Of a stretch of DNA of 64,000 bases, positions 17,601-25,341 are shown piece by piece. A program made the translations under genes and the position numbers. How positions within the stretch are numbered: the first letter of the stretch is position 1; the number at the start of each line of letters is the position of its first letter. Below the pieces are notes generated by a model. The model did not search any database. It was not told where the DNA came from and saw only the letters and a program-made list of their open reading frames with translations. The DNA is from Leptospira saintgironsiae (GTDB lineage Bacteria > Spirochaetota > Leptospiria > Leptospirales > Leptospiraceae): contig NZ_NPDR01000005.1 of NCBI RefSeq assembly GCF_002811765.1, positions 124,001 to 188,000 on the forward strand, given 5' to 3'.

Positions 17601-19886
17601 GGAAGATTCGTGTTCGGCCGGACCATTCTTCTGGACTATTTCATGTATCCTTTCCGTTCCATAGTGGATTATACGGAAGAAGCATTTCATAAATGTATGC
17701 AGTATGGAGATTATCTTTGGGCTGCATTTGCACTTTTCTCCCAAAATACAAACCAGTTATATTCAGCAGAAAATTCAATTTCCTATAGAGAAAAGATCAA
17801 AGAGAATTTAGAAAGAGGCTCCAAGCTAAATTATGATATTTTGATGGTTATGTTGTATTCTTCGGATTCGTATTTAGATCGTTTAGAAGGAAAATCCACA
17901 GAAACAGTCCGATATAAAGATAATTTGTACACTGATCAGGAATTTGAATCTAAGGTCCTGGAATTCGCAGGAAATGGAACTGCCAATTCTTGGCATGCTA
18001 CCTTATTCGGGTCTCTTGCATATTTATCGGGATATTATTTGGAGGCAGAGAGAGTTTTCAAAAAATATCATCCTGATTTGGAAAAATCCAGGATCATGTT
18101 TATCTATTCTGAATATAGATTTTATAGATCTTTGGGACTTTTGAAATTACGTAAGAAGAAGTTAAAACTAACCGAAAAGTTCTTCTTTAGATATTCATTA
18201 TATTTATTTAAACTTTGGTCGAGGATCTATCCGCCTAGTTTCCAATTATTCTATTTTGTATTAGCAGGACTTTACGAGGATTACGCAGGCAGAAAAGAAA
18301 ATGTATCTAAGTATTTCGATATGGCGATGCAACATGTCGAATCCGAACCTAACGATTTTAGGAAAGCTGTAATATACCAACATGTCGCAGAATGGAACAT
18401 AAAGCAGGGTAGGACCTCCTACGGAAAGTTTTTAATGCAAAATGCTGTTCGGCTTTATGGATCTTGGGGAGCAAAATCAATTGTCAACTTGCTCAGAGAT
18501 GAATACGGAGAATTACTTCGTCCTCAAGGAACTCCAAAACGTTCTGTGGAAAAGATCTTTGCAGATTCTATGCTTTCTACCTCTTTCAGTTTGGATTTAA
18601 GAACTGTACTTAAAGCGTCTCAAAGTATTTCGGGAGTGATCGAGTTAGGTGAATTATTGCGGCAACTTATTCGAACCATTATGGAGAATGCTGCGGCCAC
18701 CAGAGGTTTTTTAATTCTTCCTCAAAACAAAGAATTGTTTTTGATGGCAGGTTCAGATATAGAAGAGCCTGGATTTTTACCTAAACCGATTTCGTTAGAT
18801 GAAGCAGGACATCTTCTTCCATTAGAAATTGTGTATTTCTGTTTTCGTTCCGGACAGAAGGTTTTGATCTCAGATGCTGCAAAGGATTCTTTTTATTCTG
18901 TAAATCCTTATATTAAAAGAAGCAAACCAAAGTCTTTATTATGTATGCCGATCACAAAACAAGGCAGAACATTATGTGTTCTTTATTTAGAAAATAGACT
19001 TACTGCTGGGATTTTTGACGAACATAGGTTGGAAATTTTAGAAATACTTTCCGCTCAGGCAGCTATTTCGTTAGAGAATGCGAAATTATACGAAGATATT
19101 ACTCGTATGAATTCTGAATTGGAAAGAAAGGTAAACGAAAGAACGGAAGAATTAGCCAGATCACTTTCTATTATCAGAAAAGATATGTTGTATTCTCAAA
19201 AAATCCAAAGAAGTATTCTTCCCGAACTAAAAAATATCCCTGGGCTAAGATATTCTGTTAATTACCTGCCAATGGATGAAGTAGGAGGGGACTTCTATGA
19301 TATATGCAGATTGAGTAATGGAAGATATAGGTTTTTCTTAGCGGATGCCACCGGTCATGGAGTGCAAGCAGCCTTGGTTACAATGGCGATCAAAGGAGAA
19401 TATGAAAGTTTAAAATCTTCTTTGGAAAAACCAGGAGAAATACTTTCCGGATTGAATAATTCTATTTTAAATAAATATAAAACACTCTATTTTACTGGAG
19501 CGATCTGTGATGTGGATCTCTCGGAGAAAAAAGTATACTTTGCATCTGCAGGTCATATCTCTCAATTTTTAGTACGTTCGTATCAAACAGAAGAAATGCC
19601 TAAAACTGGTGCCATTTTAGGATTTGTGAAAGATTATCCTTATAGAACAGAAGAATACAAAATAGAATCTGGAGCTAGGATCTTTCTATTTTCGGATGGG
19701 ATCTATGAACAATTCGATGAGGACAAATTAGAATACGGAGAAGAAAGGTTTTTACATTCTATCCGCGCAAATGCTCAGTTCGAGCCTCAGGTCCAAGCAG
19801 AAAGGATACTGTCCGATCTCCAAAATTTTATTTCTAAAAGTTCAATCCAGGACGATATCACTCTTCTGATTTTGGATATAGATTGA
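14610..19886 (+). CDS. Giant pseudokinase-AAA ATPase-helical repeat-GAF-SpoIIE phosphatase signalling protein
   Basis: The 1758-residue protein starts at TTG (no in-frame ATG exists for the first 80 codons). Domains in order are: a protein-kinase-like domain (about 12-285); an AAA-type ATPase with GGKSGTGKT (about 331-339) and Walker B ILVDDLQWAD (about 460-469); a long TPR-like helical region (about 640-1320); a GAF domain (about 1350-1500); a short coiled coil; and a PP2C/SpoIIE phosphatase domain with VGGDFYD (about 1557), ADATGHG and SDGIYEQFD. The kinase part lacks catalytic residues: HRD-type Asp is Gln in HNQISP, the following Asn is Phe, DFG is WLG, and the beta3 Lys appears as Arg (IIRVQRP). 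It probably integrates signals and dephosphorylates an anti-sigma antagonist. Confidence 0.9.
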   Translation: METTQDLSTDRVPYELGELLYEDSFSQTYRGKFGRTREPKIIRVQRPEGKETSSVYFLNEFELGKLVSDPGILKPEDMFENSDGICLVYENIPSKLLHQSLAESISLETFLEIALAITENLAKLHSFGIVHNQISPRAFFYNPDTGETKLAWLGGASLLLSEKGSYAPLRYTFDILPYCSPENTGRLNRPVDFRSDAYSLGALFYKMISGAPPFETEDPLEMVHYHIARSPVSLVKKREDVPTAISTLVDKLLSKMPEERYFSLENLIHDLKSIKDSLKSKRKLSEFVPGVYERKVGFRDSPRIYDRDKERKEIESGIVNVTNGKRSAVFIGGKSGTGKTALVEDAITYLDIYSVVLLRGKFEEDKKEIPYYAFRQIMDDLLRRILQKKEEEIILLKNFIKETLGDNIEILTQFLPDLGKTLGIEIPAKTNKRQKDEKILFAVALKFLTLCFDRKNPAIILVDDLQWADSASLALLEFILNSEDWEGLLFVLTSRSEDADFFPNVNVKQGSPGLDLREIRLTPLNEHSVFKYVSDSIHVSAEDANRLAEVLVSKTGGNPLFLHQFLKSLYEEGCLSFDQKTAYHIVDWDRLLQRTVTDNVLDLFLDKVGKLPDETLEVLRVGACIGAKFDLKDMYDFFKTRPGVLSRGIREAVREGIVFYRESGNMLFPALQYISQKKIEESGMYSSLSDIQFHFSHDRMIQSILDATDSAEKARIHNILAKLLIDREKTSSGSEQVLDIANHLLRSRELHTNGQANEDFFHYTILAGNSAKAGAAYESSYSFFSLLASQLKDSYWQKDRKNAIHILKSLAESAYYLSRREEAEKIVSNLLSRLNSPSEKADVYLMQLEVMNVYNDLDSASKIGIKALQSLGIGFKEKPGFLAVFGEVLKMIFYSRGRSPEKLVNAKDSKDPYKTEALNILVNLLNYGKHMDMKVMAYIYLKLINLTLKEGNAPFSFFGYAGFGSILLSINGNFQQSMRYWTLAEKILKKFKSDELYGRFVFGRTILLDYFMYPFRSIVDYTEEAFHKCMQYGDYLWAAFALFSQNTNQLYSAENSISYREKIKENLERGSKLNYDILMVMLYSSDSYLDRLEGKSTETVRYKDNLYTDQEFESKVLEFAGNGTANSWHATLFGSLAYLSGYYLEAERVFKKYHPDLEKSRIMFIYSEYRFYRSLGLLKLRKKKLKLTEKFFFRYSLYLFKLWSRIYPPSFQLFYFVLAGLYEDYAGRKENVSKYFDMAMQHVESEPNDFRKAVIYQHVAEWNIKQGRTSYGKFLMQNAVRLYGSWGAKSIVNLLRDEYGELLRPQGTPKRSVEKIFADSMLSTSFSLDLRTVLKASQSISGVIELGELLRQLIRTIMENAAATRGFLILPQNKELFLMAGSDIEEPGFLPKPISLDEAGHLLPLEIVYFCFRSGQKVLISDAAKDSFYSVNPYIKRSKPKSLLCMPITKQGRTLCVLYLENRLTAGIFDEHRLEILEILSAQAAISLENAKLYEDITRMNSELERKVNERTEELARSLSIIRKDMLYSQKIQRSILPELKNIPGLRYSVNYLPMDEVGGDFYDICRLSNGRYRFFLADATGHGVQAALVTMAIKGEYESLKSSLEKPGEILSGLNNSILNKYKTLYFTGAICDVDLSEKKVYFASAGHISQFLVRSYQTEEMPKTGAILGFVKDYPYRTEEYKIESGARIFLFSDGIYEQFDEDKLEYGEERFLHSIRANAQFEPQVQAERILSDLQNFISKSSIQDDITLLILDID

Positions 19887-19968
19887 TCTCTTTCTTATTA
19901 TCGCTTGCGTTTTGATTCTCTAAATTTCAAGTTCACAATTAAGAAGTTTTCTACTAGGACATTCTGAA

Positions 19969-21393
19969 TTGCTCGGCCTTTTTGTAATTCTATATATCTT
20001 TGTTACGATTCTGATCGGAGCATTTGCTTCTAGATATATTAATAGTTCCCAAGACTATGTATTGGCAGGCAGAAGACTTCCGCTCGTACTTGCATCTTCT
20101 GCTCTATTCGCCACTTGGTTCGGATCGGAAACTTTAATGGGTGCTTCTTCCAAGTTTGTAGATGGAGGGATCTTAGCTGTAATAGAAGATCCTTTCGGAG
20201 CAGCTCTTTGTCTTTTCCTAGTCGGCATATTCTTTGCTAAGCCATTGTATAGGATGAATATTCTTACCTTCGGTGACTTATACAAAAATCGTTTTGGCCG
20301 CAAGGTAGAATTTCTTTCCGCATTATTTATGATCCCTTCCTACTTCGGGTGGATTGCAGCTCAGTTAGTTGCGATGGGAATAGTTATCCATTCCTTATTC
20401 GGATTCGATATTTATGTAGGAATACTTTTAGCAGCCGTTGTCGTATTGATCTATACTTATATTGGAGGAATGTGGGCGATCTCCATTACGGATTTCTTAC
20501 AGACCATCTTGATTATTGTAGGGCTTTTAGTTTTAGTTTGGGATCTACAGGATAAGGCAGGTGGATTTGAAACAGTCATCGCAACTGCAAAGCCTGGATT
20601 TTTTTCCTTCTTCCCTCCATTGGAAACAGAAGCTATCCTTGCTTATATCGCCGCATGGATGACGATTGGGTTGGGTTCTATTCCTCAACAGGATATTTTC
20701 CAAAGAGTGATGTCCTCTAAGTCGGAAAAGGTGGCTGTATATTCTTCTTTTTTAGGCGGGGGAATGTATCTGACTGTTGCATTTCTTCCTTTGCTTGCTG
20801 GATATTTTGCAAGGAGGGTTTATCCTGAGATCGCAGCAGGCGATAACCAAATGATACTTCCGCATGTAGTGCTCGTACATTCTACTTTATTTATACAGAT
20901 CCTATTTTTCGGAGCGCTACTTTCTGCAATCTTGAGTACTGCTTCCGGAGCGATATTGGCGCCTGCTTCTGTACTAGGAGAGAATTTGATCCGTCCTACT
21001 CTGAAAAATCCTTCTGAGAAGCTGTTATTGAGAGTTATGCGTTCTTCCGTATTGATCGTGACAATTGTTTCTACCGGAATGGCTTTAAGTGAAACGAATA
21101 TTTATCAGTTGGTTGCTGATTCTTCTTCTATTAGTTTAGTTTCTCTTTTTGTTCCTTTGGTCGCCGCTTTATTTTGGAAAGAAGCAAATGCGAGTGGGGC
21201 AGTTTACGCTATGTTCTCAGGAATGATCGTTTGGTTGGGTTTAAAATTTTTCGGACCGGAATGGTTGCCACCTACTATTCCTGCTTTGGGAATCAGTTTC
21301 TTGGGACAATATTTAGGAAGATATATTAAAATTTCTTTATTAGAGTCAGATTTGCAATTAAGCAGAGACTCTGTTCCGTCCGGCGGCCTTTGA
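19969..21393 (+). CDS. Sodium:solute symporter family (SSS) transporter
   Basis: The 474-residue protein has 12-13 hydrophobic helices. The SSS signature is visible early (SRYINSSQDYVLAGRRLP, about 21-38; FATWFGSETLMGASS, about 48-62), as is YIGGMWAISITDFLQ (about 164-178). The family couples sodium entry to uptake of organic solutes such as proline, pantothenate, sugars or acetate; the substrate is not evident. The start is TTG at 19969, preceded by AGGAC. The last 36 bp overlap the 3' end of the convergent diguanylate cyclase gene. Confidence 0.88.
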   Translation: MLGLFVILYIFVTILIGAFASRYINSSQDYVLAGRRLPLVLASSALFATWFGSETLMGASSKFVDGGILAVIEDPFGAALCLFLVGIFFAKPLYRMNILTFGDLYKNRFGRKVEFLSALFMIPSYFGWIAAQLVAMGIVIHSLFGFDIYVGILLAAVVVLIYTYIGGMWAISITDFLQTILIIVGLLVLVWDLQDKAGGFETVIATAKPGFFSFFPPLETEAILAYIAAWMTIGLGSIPQQDIFQRVMSSKSEKVAVYSSFLGGGMYLTVAFLPLLAGYFARRVYPEIAAGDNQMILPHVVLVHSTLFIQILFFGALLSAILSTASGAILAPASVLGENLIRPTLKNPSEKLLLRVMRSSVLIVTIVSTGMALSETNIYQLVADSSSISLVSLFVPLVAALFWKEANASGAVYAMFSGMIVWLGLKFFGPEWLPPTIPALGISFLGQYLGRYIKISLLESDLQLSRDSVPSGGL

Positions 21394-22473
21394 TTCGTAT
21401 AATTTTTTATCTGCTGCTTTTAGGAAATCTTCAGGAGTCTCATCGCTCTCTCTTGCAGCGACACCGATACTTACAGTAATTGTCCAAGGAATTTCTTCGA
21501 AAGATTCTGTCTCGATTCGAGCTCGGATCCTTTCAGCTACAAATTTTGCTCCTTCTATATTCGTGTTAGAAAGTACTACGCAAAATTCTTCTCCTCCGTA
21601 GCGGGCTGCCACGTCACAATCTCTTACAAGTCCTGACAATAATCTTCCGATCGTTGAGAGTAGTTTATCTCCAGCTTGGTGTCCGAAAGAATCATTGGCC
21701 TTTTTGAAATGGTCCAAATCGAGTAGAAGGACCGACAGAGGAAAATCATATCTTTTAGAAGCTGCCAAAAGAGTACTTAATGATTCCATTAAGTGTCGTC
21801 TATTGAAAAGTCCTGTTAAAGAATCTTTATGAGATAACTCTTTTAGATTTTTATTAGATTCTTCTAATTGTAATTGCAGAAGGTTGCTTTTTAGTCTGGT
21901 GCCTTCTACATTAATCGCTGCTCCTATGCTCGCAATCGAAAATGCGATGATTGGAGTTACGACGGCTGAGCTGAGTTCTCTTTCTATCATATAAGTATAA
22001 CCTAATGAAAAGAAGAGAATGTTTACAGAAATAATGGCGAGATAGGTTACAAAACTTGCTCTTAAGAAAAGGGGAAGAAGAAGTAATCCAAAGCAGAATG
22101 CGGAATAATCCGAGGTATGATATTGATCCACCAAGGTCGCAAAGGTGGTAGTGAATGTTAAAATTCCTACATAAATGATCATCGCAAAGTAGGAGAGTTT
22201 TTTGCCTTTTATGTCCTTTAAAGCGAGTACAGCTAACATCAAACTCGAGAATAATGCAGAACTTCCAAAACTTAGGCCGTATAGAAATTGAAGATGTCCC
22301 CCGATAGGAGTCCCCGGAGAAAATATATTCTGTGCGAAAAGAATACAAGAGATCAGAAGTGCGAAAATACTTAGGATCCTGACGGACTTGTCATTGTCTA
22401 GGGTCCGAAGTCTACGGATTTCTCCGGATTTCGAATAAGAGAAGTCTTCCGAAAGATATCTTCTGAGTTTCAT
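21358..22473 (-). CDS. Membrane-bound diguanylate cyclase (GGDEF)
   Basis: The 371-residue protein has about six transmembrane segments (30-190), a short coiled coil (LKSNLLQLQLEESNKNLKEL) and a GGDEF domain (about 210-370). The active-site loop is RYGGEEF. The preceding RDCD is an RxxD motif at the right spacing to be the inhibitory c-di-GMP-binding I-site. The region DSLTGLFNRRH marks the domain start. It should synthesise c-di-GMP with product inhibition, controlled by an unknown signal sensed by the membrane part. It overlaps the symporter gene tail-to-tail. Confidence 0.92.
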   Translation of the reverse strand: MKLRRYLSEDFSYSKSGEIRRLRTLDNDKSVRILSIFALLISCILFAQNIFSPGTPIGGHLQFLYGLSFGSSALFSSLMLAVLALKDIKGKKLSYFAMIIYVGILTFTTTFATLVDQYHTSDYSAFCFGLLLLPLFLRASFVTYLAIISVNILFFSLGYTYMIERELSSAVVTPIIAFSIASIGAAINVEGTRLKSNLLQLQLEESNKNLKELSHKDSLTGLFNRRHLMESLSTLLAASKRYDFPLSVLLLDLDHFKKANDSFGHQAGDKLLSTIGRLLSGLVRDCDVAARYGGEEFCVVLSNTNIEGAKFVAERIRARIETESFEEIPWTITVSIGVAARESDETPEDFLKAADKKLYESKAAGRNRVSA

Positions 22474-22743
22474 AGCGATACACAGATAGACGGAAGAAGA
22501 TTTCGGTTTATACGCTTCTTAGGATGGAAGTGAAAAATCCGAGTAACAAAAATCGAAAAATTATTTACCTAGTGTGGAAATAAACTTGGGTGTCGATTCG
22601 TCATCCAAATCGCATTCTATAATTTTGGAAATTTCTTGAACTAAGTTCTAGACGATTAGTCCGAATCTATTTAGTCTCCAAACTTTGTAAGAACAAATTT
22701 ATATGAGTAAAATGCGGAACTTCCAAAAATTTATCTCTTTAAA

Positions 22744-22768
22744 ACTTACTTAAAAAAATCTGGTAAGT
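22744..22768. repeat. Inverted repeat ACTTAC...GTAAGT next to the MFS gene start
   Basis: Six-base arms at 22744-22749 and 22763-22768 flank 13 AT-rich bases and end 2 bp before the ATG at 22771. It could be an operator or an mRNA hairpin that covers the translation start. The remaining sequence of the 297-bp gap (22474-22770) shows no gene that I can support. Confidence 0.3.
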
Positions 22769-22770
22769 AT

Positions 22771-23991
22771 ATGGAATCCGTAGCTTCACTTCCTAAAACA
22801 AAAATAGTTCGTCATGAATTGTTCCTGATCCTGCTTCTTGCGAGTATTCAATTCACGAATATCATGGATTTTATGATAATGTTCCCGCTTCAGGATTATT
22901 TTTTGAAACAATTCCAGATCGATACTGCGATGTTTTCCTTAGTCCTTTCTTCATATTCATTTGCCGCTGCGATTGCAGCTTTGATAGGAGCTAACTTTAT
23001 AGATCGTTTTAATCGTAAGTCCGCTGCCATATTTTTATATATAGGATTTTTGGTAGGAACTGCGCTTTGTGCGGTCGCTCATACGTATTCATTTCTTCTT
23101 TTTGCAAGGATTATTGCCGGGATTTTCGGAGGAATGGTCAGTGGAGTTATCCTTTCGATCATAGGTGATGTTTTCCCTATCGAAAAGAGAGGGAAGGCAA
23201 TGGGAGGAGTGATGGGTGCATTCTCTGCTGCTTCCGTTTTAGGAGTTCCTTCCGGTATCCGAATTGCGATGAGCTACGGCTGGAATTATACTTTTGCATT
23301 TATCGTGCTTTTAGGCCTTCCGATCCTGGCCCTGGCCATTCTATATTTGCCAAGCCTTCCTTCTAAAATGGAAAAGCAGAAGGTGGCAGACTTCAGCCAG
23401 TTGATTAGCGTACTTTCTAAGAGAGATCATTTGGTGGCTCTTGCGTTTTTTATGAGTGTGATCTTGGGTGGATTTACTGTCGTAACTTCGATAGCTGTTT
23501 TTATGGAAAGGAATATGGGCTTCTCTAAGACTCAGGTCAGCCATATCTATGAGATCGGAGGGATCTGCACTTTTGTTTCTTCCTGGATCGTAGGCTTCTT
23601 GTCGGATAAGTTCGGAAAACATAAGGTTTTTCTGATCCTAGTTCTTCTCGCTTTGTTTCCTATCCTTGCGATTACCCATTTGCCTAAGGACCTACCAGTG
23701 TACATGGCCCTCGGAGTTACGACAGTCTTTATGGTTCTAGTATCCGGTCGGGTTATTCCTTCTATGGCGATGTTAACTTCTGCCATTCGACCTGAGGTCA
23801 GAGGAAGTTTCATGTCTGTGAACTCTAGCTTGCAGAGTGTTGCAACAGGTATCGGAGCACTTCTTGCTGGAGCGATCTTGATCCAATTGCCGAATGGAAC
23901 TTTCGAAAGATTTGATGTAGTAGGGTACTTCGCGGTAGGTTTTAATCTTCTTGCTCTCTATCTTTCCAGAAAAGTGAAAATAGTTTCCTAA
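22771..23991 (+). CDS. Major facilitator superfamily transporter (DHA1-type)
   Basis: The 406-residue protein has twelve predicted transmembrane helices. Helix 1 contains the DHA1-like segment TNIMDFMIMFPL. The loop 2-3 motif A is GANFIDRFNRKSA (about 73-85), and GAFSAASVLGVPSG (about 149-162) resembles the antiporter motif C. These features suggest a proton-coupled drug or metabolite exporter, with the substrate unknown. It stands alone: the divergent diguanylate cyclase lies 297 bp upstream and a 459-bp gene-free region follows. Confidence 0.87.
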   Translation: MESVASLPKTKIVRHELFLILLLASIQFTNIMDFMIMFPLQDYFLKQFQIDTAMFSLVLSSYSFAAAIAALIGANFIDRFNRKSAAIFLYIGFLVGTALCAVAHTYSFLLFARIIAGIFGGMVSGVILSIIGDVFPIEKRGKAMGGVMGAFSAASVLGVPSGIRIAMSYGWNYTFAFIVLLGLPILALAILYLPSLPSKMEKQKVADFSQLISVLSKRDHLVALAFFMSVILGGFTVVTSIAVFMERNMGFSKTQVSHIYEIGGICTFVSSWIVGFLSDKFGKHKVFLILVLLALFPILAITHLPKDLPVYMALGVTTVFMVLVSGRVIPSMAMLTSAIRPEVRGSFMSVNSSLQSVATGIGALLAGAILIQLPNGTFERFDVVGYFAVGFNLLALYLSRKVKIVS

Positions 23992-24043
23992 GTTACGTTT
24001 AGGAAACTTGTTTCTGAAATCGGTAAAAAAATACGGACATTTC

Positions 24044-24071
24044 TTGACTTTTTAATGCGACAGAATACTGT
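24044..24071 (+). promoter_or_regulatory. Candidate promoter of the 24.1-kb ncRNA
   Basis: TTGACT (24044-24049) is separated by 16 bp from TACTGT (24066-24071). A start site near 24078 would sit just ahead of the structured segment. A small hairpin GACAG/CTGTC overlaps the -10 region. Confidence 0.4.
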
Positions 24072-24077
24072 CTGGCC

Positions 24078-24298
24078 ACACGTTAAAGGAGGTGGTTTAG
24101 TTGAGTAGCGACAGTTGCAGCAAGAAAATGACCTGTGAGGTGGCTGAGCAATAGCCCAGGCCCCTGCAAAAAGGCCCTCTTGGACCTATTGCAATACCAT
24201 CAGACCACTGGCCTTTCTGAGTTCCGAGAATTGGTCACTTTCGGGCATTTAGCATAGCTAGACGCAGACACTCAGGAGGTTTTAATTTCTTCCTTTTT
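24078..24298 (+). ncRNA. Candidate structured small RNA of about 220 nt
   Basis: This segment lies in the longest gene-free stretch (23992-24450). A long imperfect rod is visible: GTGGCTGA (24140-24147) runs straight into GCAATAG (24148-24154), pairing with CTATTGC (24186-24192), TCAG (24200-24203) and CCAC (24205-24208). Further in, GGCC and CCA pair with GGCC and TGG around an A-rich loop. Outside, AGAAA (24123-24127) can pair with TTTCT (24214-24218). GGAGG (24274-24278) can pair with CTTCC (24289-24293), ending in a T-run at 24294-24298 like an intrinsic terminator. Size and rod shape are reminiscent of 6S-type RNA, but I recognise no family motif. A strong AGGAGGT followed by TTG at 24101 opens a 17-codon frame, so a leader peptide or attenuator is the alternative. 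Confidence 0.4.
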
Positions 24299-24338
24299 AT
24301 GAGTTACTAAGCTTGGGGAATTCTCCTAAGCGAAATCT

Positions 24339-24352
24339 GTAGTAACTTCGAC
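24339..24352 (+). repeat. Dispersed motif copy 1 (GTAGTAACTTCGAC)
   Basis: Exact copy of the 14-mer, with the flanking bases making the full TGTAGTAACTTCGACA (24338-24353). It is intergenic, about 100 bp upstream of the patatin gene. The rest of 24299-24450 shows nothing else that I can name. Confidence 0.7.
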
Positions 24353-24450
24353 ATCAATTCCAAGATTCCAATCACTTCTTCCAAATCAATATTCCGTCTT
24401 GAAATTTACTTGAGGAACCTAAGACTGACTCCGGCAGGATCATATTTGGA

Positions 24451-25335
24451 ATGAAGCGAGCTTTAGTATTATCCGGTGGAGGCGCTCGAGGCGCATATCA
24501 TGCCGGGGTCCTAAAATATTTAGAAGAAATCGGATTCAAACCGGATGTAGTCTGCGGGACTTCCGTGGGCGCGATCACCGCTTCCGCATTAGGTTGCGGA
24601 ATGAATGCAGCGAGGATCATAGATCTTTGGAAATCTATCGAAATCCAGAAGGTAATGAAATATTCCATCTGGAACGATTTCCTGGACCTGATCTTTCGCA
24701 GATTTTCCCCACTCGCAGATACAACTCCTTTAAAATATTTACTCTACTCTCAATTAGATTTTCGTAATATGCGAAAAAATCCAATGGAGATCATCATCAC
24801 TGCGGTGAATATTCTGACTGCAGAACTCGTTTTTTTCGGGAACAAGGACATTGATATAGAACATGTGATGGCTTCTTCTGCCATACCCTTGATCTTTCCT
24901 TGGCAGTATGTGGATGGGAAACCTCATTGGGACGGGGGAGTGATGGCGAATGTTCCGATCCTCCCAGCGGTAGAAAGAGGCGCAAAAGAGATAGTAGTAG
25001 TATTGTTGTCTCCTGTGGGAGGAGTCAATATGGGGCTTCCAAGGAACAGAAGGGACGGTCTTGAGAGAGTATTCGAACTTTCTTTGATTGGATCTTTTCA
25101 GACTATTATGGCAAACCTGCAGTATCAAAAAAAACAAAAGGATAATAAGAAGAAGGGATTCACCAAATCATTATTGTCCTTCTCCGAACCTGAAAAAACA
25201 GATTATAAGATCAGAGTGATCGGACCGCGAACTTCTCTTGGTTTCGGAAGTATATTAAATTTCTCTCAAGTACAGGCGGACTATCTGATCAGCCGCGGAT
25301 ACGAAGATGCCAAAATCCAATTCGGGGAAGATTAA
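24451..25335 (+). CDS. Patatin-like phospholipase (RssA-type)
   Basis: The 294-residue protein has the patatin catalytic dyad and oxyanion hole. The glycine-rich LSGGGARGAYHAGVL lies at about 7-21, the nucleophile elbow GTSVG at about 36-40 and the DGG motif (HWDGGVMANVP) at about 158-168. Family members hydrolyse acyl ester bonds of phospholipids. No signal peptide is present, so it should be cytoplasmic or membrane-associated, as for RssA/YchK. The C-terminal part contains a basic linker (KKQKDNKKKG). The next gene begins 6 bp later, so the two probably form an operon for lipid or glycolipid turnover. Confidence 0.9.
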   Translation: MKRALVLSGGGARGAYHAGVLKYLEEIGFKPDVVCGTSVGAITASALGCGMNAARIIDLWKSIEIQKVMKYSIWNDFLDLIFRRFSPLADTTPLKYLLYSQLDFRNMRKNPMEIIITAVNILTAELVFFGNKDIDIEHVMASSAIPLIFPWQYVDGKPHWDGGVMANVPILPAVERGAKEIVVVLLSPVGGVNMGLPRNRRDGLERVFELSLIGSFQTIMANLQYQKKQKDNKKKGFTKSLLSFSEPEKTDYKIRVIGPRTSLGFGSILNFSQVQADYLISRGYEDAKIQFGED

Positions 25336-25341
25336 GATCCA

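Noticed and set aside
23478..23492. Near-match GTCGTAACTTCGAT to the dispersed motif inside the MFS gene
   Set aside because: Two mismatches outside the variable position; the codons VVTS explain it.
24101..24257. Programmed frameshift like prfB
   Set aside because: No CTTTGA slippery site; CAA TAG does not allow good re-pairing in the +1 frame.
24078..24298. tmRNA, RNase P RNA, SRP RNA or a cobalamin/TPP/SAM riboswitch
   Set aside because: None of the conserved core motifs that I know for these families are present.
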